From Favolaschia claudopus (taxonomy: Eukaryota; Basidiomycota; Agaricomycetes; Agaricales; Mycenaceae): a stretch of 64,000 nt of DNA. The position numbers and the translations under genes are program-made. This document shows positions 35,599-45,988 of this stretch, one piece after another. The notes under the pieces are model-generated. The model was not told the DNA's origin, made no database searches, and was given only the letters and a program-made list of their open reading frames with translations. The stretch lies in the NCBI GenBank assembly GCA_037176885.1, contig JAWWNJ010000010.1:2790001-2854000 (forward strand). Direction: 5' to 3'. Position 1 is the first letter of the stretch. Each line of letters starts with the position of its first letter.

Positions 35599-36354
35599 AT
35601 GTCCGAGTCTCCCTTCGAGCAATCCAGGAGAGTCGCCGTAGCGTGCCGTAGCTGCAGGAAGACTAAAACAAAGGTCAGACTTGATGATTTCGAGGATTTT
35701 GCTGACACCCAATAGTGCATGACCAATTCCCAAGAAGAACCGTGCCTGCGCTGCCAAATGAATGGGCTCGTTTGCGAATATGCTGCTCCGGACAAGGACC
35801 AGCGAGCTCGCAGTGGAGCGGGAGGGAAGGGTCGCAGCCACAATAGCCCAGGACAATCACCCACCACACCGACATTCGCTTCTCAGCCGTCGTCGCACCA
35901 GGACGGAGGCGAAGTTCATCTGTATCACAGCTATGAGTATTCAGGCGGAGCTTCACGGACAAGACCACAATATGCCGCACCACCTCCCATGGGACCACCA
36001 TCCTATAGCAACTCAAGCAACGCCGGAACATCACACAGGCACCGAGGCCAGCCGGTCAACAATACGTATCAGTCGATCCCAGCAGGCTACGACGGAATGA
36101 ATCCGTACTATGGATCGCCGTACACGAATGTTCCAGGCAACATACAGCCCATGTCCTATCCCGGCCACAATGCCCAGCATCCCTCCGGTTATCCGACGGA
36201 TTACCAGAACTTCCAGAACTATCCATACGACTGGAACTCATCGAACCCATCGGGGTAAGTCATGCCCTGAGTTTTTCGCGTACAAGATTGAATTTTCAGC
36301 AGCTGCGTTTGTCCTCCGGGCGGGCATTGCTACTGTGGGCGCCGCGTCAGCTGA
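35599..36354 (+). CDS. Small Zn2Cys6 fungal transcription factor
   Basis: DNA-binding Zn(II)2Cys6 protein of roughly 210 residues. Start at 35599 (MSESPFEQSRRVAVA). The zinc cluster is ACRSCRKTKTK, an intron of about 41 bases, then CMTNSQEEPCLRCQMNGLVC: spacing Cys-x2-Cys-x6-Cys-x8-Cys-x2-Cys-x6-Cys, all six cysteines present. The rest is low-complexity, rich in Ser, Pro, Tyr, Asn and Gly, with no fungal middle homology region. Reading straight on gives a stop at 36258; splicing 36255-36299 instead adds a short Cys-rich tail (SCVCPPGGHCYCGRRVS) to 36354. Both ends are possible. Targets unknown. Confidence 0.75.
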
Positions 36355-39300
36355 GATAGAAGAATATGTAATGGATTGAATGTATCACAATAGAGTCGAA
36401 ATCCCGTTTTGCCACATAGAAAAGCTGGATTCGCGGCTGGAAATGGATTGACGATAGCCATAATTTGTCAACATGAGTCGAAGAAGCTACCAAGGGCTAA
36501 TTAATCGCAGATCCTGAGACCCGCTCTTCGGTGGAGGCGCAAATCGCACTCGAGCTAGCAACGGCCCGAATGATCCAAAACCAGGATATATTCGAGTTTG
36601 AGCAAGTCAACGTTGGTCGGTAGTAGACATAGATTCTCTTTCGACTCCCTTTTACAACATTCTGCCCTCGCATCGTGTATGCAGAGTAAGAACGAGGGAT
36701 AGGGAGATGATGGTCGGTGACAAGAAGATACGGCGCTGAAAGATCAAAAGTTGATTGATCGGTTGTTGTTTTTTGATCGCAAAGTATCCGTTTGACCTCC
36801 GTCGGAGGTATCGGTAGTCAATAATACCTCGAATCGACGACGGATGTACAGGATACCGACGTTTGTAGGCCAGATGCGCAGGAACTCCTCGACTGCGATA
36901 AGAGAGACTATGTTTATTTTTTAATTTTTTTTTCTCCAACACAAACTCTGTATAAACCTTTTCATCATGGTGCCCCACTAGATCTGGATTGTTCTATCTT
37001 TTGACCGGAGGCAGAGTTGTACTGTGCCGCAGCATTCGGATGCTCTCGAATGACATACACGGTAGCGTTTGTGTTCGTCTGACTCTCACAATCCCGTGGG
37101 TTGTTCGTTACTACTTATGATTCGTTTCAACCGGCGTCTACTTAGTAGACTTCTCGACTCGTTTTCTCTCCTTTTCTGAGAGAATTATACACAACACGTC
37201 ATTAGTGAGCTGAGCTCAAATGGGTACTGAGGAAGTATTGCGTTCGGCGAAGATTATGATGTTCTTCAAAACGTGTGTTGATACGGTCACAGTGTCGTTT
37301 CGATGAGGCATTCCTGAAGTTGTCGGCCAGGCAGTGTCAAGTGCGATCGAGTCCGACTCAGTGGAGTGCAACGCATTCCGTAACTCGGCAGGGTTCACCA
37401 TTTCACATTGGATTCACGGTCCTGGCAAATACTTGAACATCGACCGATGCTCTCTGTCTGTCAAGTATCTTTTCATTCAGAATGGAGATTCAAAGTACAT
37501 GAACTCGGAACGTAAGTTAGATGTAGACCACGGTGAGAGCCTGACAGACAACATCATATAATAGATGATAATGAATCCATCCAAGCAGAGATGATGCGGG
37601 TGTGGGCGCTCAAAAAGTAAATACATCAGCGATCGCGTCACATGCGTCGAAGTTCAACCGTGAGGATTAGGGATTCAATCCAAAGGATCCTCAATATTGA
37701 GATAGGTCTGCAGCTACGGCGTACTGAAGCGAGCTCATGAATCAACTGCGCTGAGCCATACCCACAATCTGAGAATCACGGCGGAGCAGAAGCCCAAGAT
37801 ATTATGTCGCCGGCAGAGTTAGTAATTCATGGTGGCCATGGAAGATATTCTGATTGGCTGGTAGATGACGACGGTTACCGGTTATCTTGGTGGCAGCGTG
37901 TGCCACGACGCCTGCTAAATGAAATAGAATCACGACGGTTTCCCACCGGTGCCAAATTCCTTCACTCGAGAGTTGGATGTATGCATCCCGAATCCCATCT
38001 GCATCATGAAGATCACTCAATGGGTATCTCGAATAACCGTACTGTATAGAGTATGAGACTCACCAGTTTTCCCTGGAAAGAAAGTATCCTTGTCAGCATC
38101 GCGTCGGAACGCGTACACCAAGATTATTCAATTCTGTTTCCCAAACCTTAGCACAGCCGTGTCGCCGAGGGGAAAGTACTATTCACGAGGAGGGAAACTC
38201 TAGACAAACGATAGAACAACGAATTGACGGGTCAAGAGCATGATCGGGTCCTTGCAGTCTGTAACATTCAAGTTGTCAAGCGAGCGACCTCAGTTAGAAG
38301 TAAAGAGTCTTTATCGCATCAAAGCAGAACGAACCGTGAATGCATATACTACTCTCGCCCAGGAAAAATGCAGGGAGATGAGAATTGCAATTGGAGGTAG
38401 TACTCGGCATTTGAGTTTGATCCACTGCGTTGCAAACGTCGACAGTCCCGCAACCTAGAACTTTGCGTTCCGCATAATCCAAACTGCGGAACTGTGGCCA
38501 GGAGACGGGAAGATGGAAGGGTGCCGATTGCGAAGTATCTGCTATTTTCGAGTTTGAAACCAAAGAGCTTGTAACAAAAAGCAAAGTTAATCCTGTTAGA
38601 TGGAATAGAACTTTCGCACCCATATAGAGTCGCCTGTAAGTCGGGAAGTTAGAGTGTTGGATTTTGGTCTGGCTGTCGAGAATTTAGTCAGCTTGTTTGC
38701 TATATTTGCAACGCTCGTTAATCGCTAGCCAAGAGGCACGAAAGTGACGAAATGCGCGGCCGATGACCGGATACTTGGAAAATGCAATTCCGGGAGTTGG
38801 CAAGACACGAGACGGGCAAAAGGAGAATCTACAGCACGAGTGTTATATCGATGAGCGACGTGAACCATGTTAGATGAAAAGACTTCCCCTTCCATCGAAG
38901 TATCCGAGTCGCCAAGTCATTGAGAAAGCTAAACGGCGGTAATGTACGAAATGGAGTTCGGGGAAGTCTACCGTTTTGGCTACAAGGACAAGTATTTTCC
39001 AATATTCGGATGTCGCGTACGAGGCGTCAGTTGCAGGTATTGCGGCGGTTGTCGCGACTCCGAGCTACGATCTAGAAGGCTCGGGCGCTCGAGGGCGATG
39101 CGCTCTTGTAACTTGAGACCGTCTACCGATCGATTCGGAAGCCGAAGAGGGGAGAATCGAGGACGTACTATGCGAGGGCGGTGGGAGCAAAAGGAAAGCA
39201 TGATCGAGTGACGCGACTGGTGAGTCACCGTGACATTGCGGGGGGAAAAGCGGATCAGTGTTGGCATCTACAAATTGTGATCCTGGTGATGGCCGAGTCT

Positions 39301-39683
39301 CACTATTGACGAAGAAACAATTATTTACTTTGACATCGGCTGGATGATTCAGTCCACCGTTCATTTTAAGACAATTGCCTCGTCTCTCGTCGCTCTGATT
39401 CTAGGAAATGGCCGCTCTTCCGACTGGCATTGAACTATCATTCTCATCCTTGCACACTGGTTGAGAGTTGGTCTCGGCCAGTTGGGGGCCCAAGTGACTG
39501 CCACAAAAAGAATAAGTCACTTCAGTGATATATTGGTAAAGGATGGCATACTCGTAACTCTTATCTACAGGCGTGACGCTAATGCTATGTATTACTTGTA
39601 TAATAATATTGTACAGAGAAACAAACCCGATACGCGACACAGCATACCTACATTGTACATGACTAGTCGACGACCCGACCCGA
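36355..39683. other. Gene-poor stretch
   Basis: About 3.3 kb with only short, unconvincing ORFs on both strands. No gene, tRNA or repeat identified. Confidence 0.4.
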
Positions 39684-41664
39684 CTATTTTGGATCCGGAT
39701 CTGAGCGACAGAGAGAAGTAATAGGGAACAAGATCGAGGCGCCATCAATGTCTACCTTCCCGCACGATGACATCGCCCCCGTCTTCCCCACGAAGTCCCA
39801 CCGCCCTTTTGCGTCAGCTCCTATTACAACCACACGGACCCCAATCACATCCAATATCGACCTAGCCAAGGCGCGAGGCGTGACCCCCTCGTACTCAGTG
39901 GTCGTGAGCGGAAACACATGCTTCACGGGAACCCACTTGTCCGTGCAGATCGCGCGCCCGAAACGAACCTTGACAGACCCGCGTTCGTTTCGTTTGATTT
40001 TCTCTAGGCCGCGTATGACTCCAACAGCGTCGGTGAACAACCTCGTCGAAGGCGCGTACGCTCCTTTGATTACGACGTCGAGATAGCAATTCTCCAATGA
40101 CGGGTGCAGAAGCCAGTGGGATGGTGCGGCGCACGGGGGCTGCGAAAAACCTCCCGCGGCTGGCGAAGGGGCTGGAGCGTTCCCCTCGAATTCCCGCGGC
40201 CGCGCATCGGTGGGTTCAGGGAAAGTTCCCAATGCGAACTGAACGTCAGTCGACGCAGTCGCTGCGATTGAGGGAGCGTTCGCATGTGCAGGAGTGTTAT
40301 CTCGTGCGAATCGGGCGATTCGCGTCTCCTGTATCTTCTCTGCAGACGCTTCCCGATAATTCGACCATGATGAGCCGTTGCTTTGAAATTCGTGAGACAG
40401 GTACGAACGATCATTGAAAGCGACGGAAAAAACGACTCACTGCCTCTCTTTCACGCTCGTTACCGACACCAATTCACTAATGTTGACGGCTCTGCCCTCT
40501 GTTCTCATGGCGGGTGGAACTGGGGTATACAGGTCTCGGCTCGGGCGCTTTGAGCTCGATGCTATGACTGTTTCGTCATCGCCAACCTTCCTCTATATTG
40601 TGAGTTGGGAGGTTTGAGCCAGATTACGACAGACAAACCAAAGTCGAATCATCGATAGGAGGAGATATCGACCGAGCGCGCTTGTATCGCCCAGGCGTGC
40701 TCAAACTCCCAGTTCTTGAAGACGAAGTATATGCGGAATTCTCTTCATTGGTCTGCATGGACGACGACGCTCTTGACTCGAGTGGAGGCCGCGACGAGTG
40801 GAGAGGTTTGCTCAGAAAATCCATAACGTGACGAGACTGTGGTCGTCTTCTGTCTGGATCCTAGAAGGGGTGAATCGCAAAATACTTGGCAATAATGTGG
40901 GTAATACCTGGAACTGTACGAAATGGGACATCTCGAAAGCGGAGGTGGCTTCGACCAGTCGAGTTTTTGAGTGGGATCCCTCAACGACGTTAGCGGTCTG
41001 CATGGACGATGACGCTCTTGACTCGAGTGGCGGGCGCGACGAGTGGAGAGGTTTGCTCAGAAAATCCATAATGTGACGGGGCTGCAGTCGTTTTATGTCT
41101 GGATCCTAGGAGGGGTGAATCGCGAAATACATGACAGAAATGTGGGTAATACCTGGATCTGTATGAAAGCGGACATGTCGGGAACCGATGTGACTTCGAG
41201 TCGCGCCTTTGAGTGGGATCCCCCAACAACGCTAACGTTATCCTCATCGTCGGAAATTTCGATAAGATTCGTAGAAAGGGGAGGAGGAGTCTTTATCCTT
41301 TTCGCAGGTGACTTGTAGAGCAGCCATGAGTTGCAATGGACTTCATCCCGAAACAAAAAAAGATAAAACTCACCGGCGTTCGTTGTGCCTTGGCCGTGAC
41401 TGCTGCCGCCTCTTTCAACCCACCAATTTCCGACCTCAAATCCTCGATCTCCCAAGCCTGTCTTCTAATCCGATGCTCCAGTTCAGCAACCTTCGTCTGA
41501 CAGGCGGTGAAGCTCGTCTGAGACGCGGTGTATCGCGTCTCCGCGTCATCGCGCTCCCTCCTCACCCGCTCCTTTTCTCCCCGTAAACGCTCAATTTCTC
41601 GACGCAAACGGTCGAGTTCTTCGGCAGAGGATATGATCTCTGGCTTATCTTCATCCATTGCCAT
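39684..41664 (-). CDS. Coiled-coil protein, chimeric paralogue of the 59.5-61.3 kb gene with a different C-terminus
   Basis: Start at 41664 (MAMDEDK) or 41658 (MDEDK, as in the paralogue). A coiled coil (LDRLRREIERLRGEKERVRR...KVAELEHRIRRQAWEIEDL), an intron, NLIEISDDED (possible SUMO-interacting motif), SHSKARLEVTS, an intron, then DPD-x-KR, QPRHIMDFLSKPLHSSRPP, ESRASSSMQT. The last two blocks occur twice because of a 245-base tandem duplication. After TGSLSTPGRYKRARSISPP and SRDLYTPVPPA the likeness to the paralogue stops. The C-terminal exon (LDVVIKGAYAPSTRLFTDAV, RFGRAICTDKWVPVKHVFPL, VIGVRVVVIGADAKGRWDF) is unrelated to the DUF6697-like domain; I do not recognise it, though KOW-like folds have similar Gly-rich turns. 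Confidence 0.55.
40751..41240 (-). repeat. 245-base tandem duplication inside the coding region
   Basis: Two copies, 40751-40995 and 40996-41240, each holding an exon part, a 47-base intron and the next exon part. Exonic content is 198 bases, so each copy adds 66 codons in frame. The copies differ at scattered bases. Confidence 0.8.
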
Positions 41665-42273
41665 AGAATGAAGTCTGAAACAATGAAGGCTTGGCAGAAG
41701 GGAATGGTGAAGAGGAGAGCAAGAGGAAAGTCATGCTTTTGCTTTGATTAGCGACGGGAGATCAGTTATATCACGGGATGTTCCGAACGACACTAAATTC
41801 AAATTGGCTCTTGATTGGCCCGACATGCAAAACGAGAATGATGATTCGAACTCAGGGAGAGCCTGAGCGTTCCAAATTTTCTGATAAGATTTGGATCTAG
41901 AGCACTGCGAGAAATTCCAGAAACAGACTGTAATTGTTACCTGTATCGATACTAGGATATCTCATCTTGAGGCTTTCAGTTGGAAGCAAAATGTTTCAAG
42001 GTACGTAATACAGATCCCTGCGTATAAATACAATTTTACTTCAGCCTATATCTGTCCAATCACGCTGATATCGAATATTTTTGTCTATTTTACGTGCGAA
42101 CTCACCATACCCAAAGGCCATCAGCATCATTACCACATCTCTCCTTCGGCTAAGCCCAACTTTTTATTTGTTTTGACGTATTTCTCCGCCTCTTCTTCCT
42201 CTTCCCGCCACCCACCAGCCCCCTCGAGCGCCCCCCACGTTCCGCCCCGCCCCTTATCAATTTCGAAATCTCA
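41665..42273. other. Shared upstream region of two divergent genes
   Basis: No ORF. Lies between the starts of the chimeric gene and the 42.3 kb gene, so it should hold both promoters; no clear TATA box noticed. Confidence 0.4.
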
Positions 42274-43906
42274 ATGAACTCGGGCGTCCCCGCGACCCCC
42301 TTCGCCTTCAGGCCCTTCACCTCCCCCGCGAACCCCGTCGACTTCGGCTTCGGCTTCGGCTACGGCTACGGCTTCACCTCCCCCTTCCTCCCGACCCCCG
42401 CCGAACTCGCCACCATCCAAGAGCTCCTCCGCTGCCGCATCCCCCTCCCGCCGCACTCCCCCGCCATGCCCCTCCTCCACTCCGCCCTCGCCGCCGCCCC
42501 CGCCACGCTCGCGCGGTACGACGCCGCCCTCGCGCAGCTAAGGAGGGAGTGCGAGAGATTGGAGGAGGAGCGATGGCGGCTGGCGATGTATGCGGAGTGC
42601 TGTCGCGGGGTGTTGGGGCTCGTGTGGAGGGGGGTGGAGGCGAGGGTTGGGGTTGGGGTGGGTGCGTGTGGTGTGTATGAGGATGCACATGCGGAGAACG
42701 GGGGGCCTTCGCCCGCGTTCGAATACGCTCCCCCTCCTACTACTACTCCTACTAAGCGGGAGCATTTAACTCCGCCTCTGCTCAGTGCAGACCGAAACGG
42801 GAACGGAATTGCGTATAGTGTGTATGAGGCTACGCATGCGGAGAGCGGGGAGCCTTCGCCCGCGTTTGATTATACTCCTCCTCTTACTACTACTCCTACT
42901 AAGCGGGAGGAGTCAACTCCGCCTCTGCTCAGCCCCCCAAGTGCAGACGTAAAAGGGGACGGATTTGCGTGTGGTGTGTATGAGGACACGCATGCGGAGA
43001 GCGGGGAGGCCTCGTCTGCGTTCGAATCCACTACTCCTACTACTATTACTATCAAGCGGGAGGAGTCGACTCCGCCTCTGCCTAGCCCCCCCAGTGCAGA
43101 CATAGAACAGAACGAAATCCCCACCAAGGAGGAAGAGGAGGAGGTCGCGGAACACACGGAGGACGCCAGAGACGACACTCACACTCACCATTCCGCCTCC
43201 TCCCCTGTCCGAGCTTCCCCGGCCCCCTCCCGAGACTTTGAATCCGAATCCCAACACCCCAACTACCATTACTACGAACAACTCGAACAGCGGCATCTCT
43301 CCCGCAACGAAAAGGCGCGAGTGCGCATGGCGCGGTGCGTCTGCTGCTCGCTCATCGTGTTATCCACATACACTTATACTTATCCTTATCCTTATATGAT
43401 GATTTATTCAGAAAACGCGCGCAGCGAAAGCTCCTCCCGCTGGAAGCTCAAGCGGCGATCGTGGAGCGCGAACGAGAATACCAGAAGAAGTATCGCACAA
43501 AGTGAGTTGGTTGTCTTCATCTAAAGCAATCGAGTTCACGCCTGTGCAGAAATCGAGCAGTCTTACGCCAGTTGGAGAAACAACGTCGTCTTGAGTGCGT
43601 CGCGTCTTCTTTGCTTGACTTTGCTCTGAATTATGATAATAATAATTTGCGTCTTCTGTGCGCAGTTTGTACAGAGCGAAATACGGAGACGAAGCCTTTG
43701 AAGTTTACGTTCGAGAAAGGGCGGAAAGAGGAGCGCGGCGGCTGGAGCAAAAGAAATCATTAGAAAACCGTCAAGCACGCGACGAAGGAGACGAAGAGGA
43801 CGAGGTAGAGGAAGACGAACTCGACACGAGCGATGACGATGGCGGCGGCGGTAATCCAAGTCTGACTTTGCGTGGGGCAGGTCCCCACTGGCACGTAAGC
43901 ATATAG
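42274..43906 (+). CDS. Repeat-containing protein with basic C-terminal helical region, unknown function
   Basis: Four exons, the first 42274-43334. The N-terminus carries an aromatic/Gly run FGFGFGYGYGF, then a coiled-coil segment (LAQLRRECERLEEERWRLAM). Three tandem repeats of 49-52 residues follow (starts near 42674, 42821, 42977), each with VYE-x2-HAE-x-G, a Pro/Thr stretch, and the core KREESTPPL (a KxE sumoylation-like site). An acidic stretch leads into a strongly basic region: LSRNEKARVRMARKRAQRKL, VEREREYQKKYRTKNRAVLR, LEKQRRLDLYRAKYGDEAF. This basic tail recurs in Agaricomycetes in proteins of unknown function and suggests nucleic-acid binding. An acidic Glu/Asp run and Gly run end at 43906. 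Confidence 0.7.
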
Positions 43907-44038
43907 TTAGAAGCAATACTAAAGTAATACAGACAGCAGCATAATCCGCGAAAAAAAACGAGCGACAAAATTCAAAAGCAAACAAGCAATCAAAAAAACC
44001 CATTCACGTACTTCTAATCCAGAACTCTGACTCCCTCG

Positions 44039-45336
44039 TCAAACCGCATACGCGCCGCTGCCACTCCCACCTCCAACAGCTACAGCGGAATCAATCACCT
44101 GCTGCTGCCTCATATCTGCTTCGGGTTTCGGACGATCGATCTCCTGCCACTCGTCGAACGCCTCGGTCTCCCCGTCCTTTGCGCCCGCGCCGCCGTTGCC
44201 GTCAGGAATACGTCCGGCGCGGATGACGAGGCGTTGGCGGAGGACGATGACGCCGCGGGCGAGGAGGAAGACGACGATGTCGCCGACGGCGATGCCGATG
44301 ATGTAGGCGGCGAGGATGGGGCCTTTGGAGGGGTCGAGGAAGGAGTAGGCTGGGGGAGGGAGGGGTTGTTAGCGAGTGGAGAAGGATTGTATGTAAGGGA
44401 GAAGCAGGGGGAAATGCACGGGGAAAGAGAAAATTTGGAGGGAAAGGGAAAACGAAAGAAGTGAAAAGAGGGAAGAATAGAATAGACGTACTATAAAACC
44501 CCTGCGTCTCGTGCGTGATGTACGCGACGCCGAGGTAGCCGCCGAGCATGATGATGTGGAGGGGGAGGACGAGCCATGGGGCGGGTGGGGTGTTGGTGAG
44601 GAGGATGTCGAAGAGCGCGAAGGCGCTGTTCATTGCGTGGACGGAGATGTTTTGCCAGGCTGAGGTAAGCACGATGGAGGTGAGTGAGAGTTGGGAGGAA
44701 GTGGGAGGGAAAGGAGGGGAACGCACCATGTAATGTTGTGTCGAAGGTGGTGGAGGAGGAGAGGAGGGCCCAAAATACGACGGTGACAATAAATGCTGGA
44801 TAAAAATAGTCAGCTTTTGAGCTGGGTAAATCACTGGAAGATGGATGCAAAGTTTGTGGTAGATATTGTACACAAATGTGCTGAAAAAAGCGGGGCAAAA
44901 GAAGAACGAAGACGCACGAAAGGTGGTAACAGTCGACTGAAGCAAAACATGCAGCCCCTGCAAAACTCTCGGCCACCGCCGTAGCGGATACCGTCCATAC
45001 CGGGCATATGCGAACGTCTGCACCCCAGCAGCCCAATAGTACGCCGTGAGCCCAATATACGACAAATTCGTAAAGTAGCTCAAATAGCTTTCCGGAGCAC
45101 GTCATCAGCATCGACACCTCGTCCTAGACAGCCGCGCAACGCACCTGTCCCCAAAACCGAACTTCACATCAAACGCGAGGACGGTGCAGATGGTGCATAG
45201 GCCGTATAGGGCGAGGAGACAGCGGATGGCGGCGAGGATGGATGGAGAGAAGACCGGGGAGGAGACGAATTTGTGGTGCGGGTCGAAGGTGTGCTCGACG
45301 CCGAGGGCGGGCCAGGAGAGGAAGCGGAGGGGCATG
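44039..45336 (-). CDS. FAR-17a/AIG1-like multi-pass membrane protein
   Basis: Start at 45336 (MPLRFLSWPALGVEHTFDPH). Helices: ILAAIRCLLALYGLCTIC; then YFTNLSYIGLTAYYWAAGV; VLQGLHVLLQSTVTTF; AFIVTVVFWALLSS; HAMNSAFALFDILLTNTPPA; WLVLPLHIIMLGGYLGVAYI; THETQGFY and a last helix IIGIAVGDIVVFLLARG, then a charged tail with stop at 44039. The FTNLS...GLTAYYW and AWQNISVHAMN blocks fit the FAR-17a/AIG1 family (androgen-induced gene 1, an FAHFA hydrolase in animals with Thr/His catalysis); a conserved His (SVHAMN) is present. Enzyme activity in fungi is untested. Confidence 0.65.
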
Positions 45337-45988
45337 GCGGGAGGGAGGGAGGGAGGTGGTGGTGAGCGAGTGTCCGGTCCCCGCACGTCGTCGACGAGAT
45401 GACGGCGGGAGCAGAGGGAGGAAGAAAAGACGCGAGGAAGCGCAAACCGTAAAGGAGTCCAGATTCGGCAGGTTCTTCACATCATTGATCCGGCTCAGGG
45501 TCGCGTTAGGAGTTGGGTCCTGCGATTTATTTTTGCTTCATTCCAGGGTCAGAACTTGGTTCGGTATTGGGGTGTCTAATCTGGTTGTTCGGGCTTGTAC
45601 TCCTGAATTTTTGGAGTGTTTTTGAGCACAATACTCCAGGTAGAAATGGGCCGGATGAGCCGAATGCCATACGGTTCGAAGACGTCGGATACAACGATCA
45701 GCGATCGACTGATTCAGCAGATCCTTTTGGGCATTCAACCAAGATGGCTAACAGGAAAGTCGCCAGTCGATTCAACCAAATGGAAGGTTTCGTGTTGGTA
45801 GTGTGTACAACAAGAATTTTTGATGTGGACCGGGCTGAACGGCAGCCTGAGACAGGAGTCACGGTTCAAGAGGACATTCAACCATGCCAACTCCTGAACT
45901 CGGAGGTCGGAGAATGCCAAAATATTGGTCTGGTTCGCAAAATAAGCATAGTAAGAACACCCATGTACACTTTATTCTCGAATCTCCC
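45337..45988. other. Intergenic, no gene seen
   Basis: Short ORFs only. Confidence 0.4.

Noticed and set aside
37216..38050. Paired ORFs on both strands at 37.2-38.0 kb
   Set aside because: No conserved motif, no plausible splice partners.
39460..39750. ORFs near the chimeric gene's 3' end
   Set aside because: No family likeness and overlap on both strands; probably untranslated or chance.
44202..45117. Two long minus ORFs as separate membrane proteins
   Set aside because: They are overlapping frames of the same FAR-17a/AIG1-like gene read through its introns.
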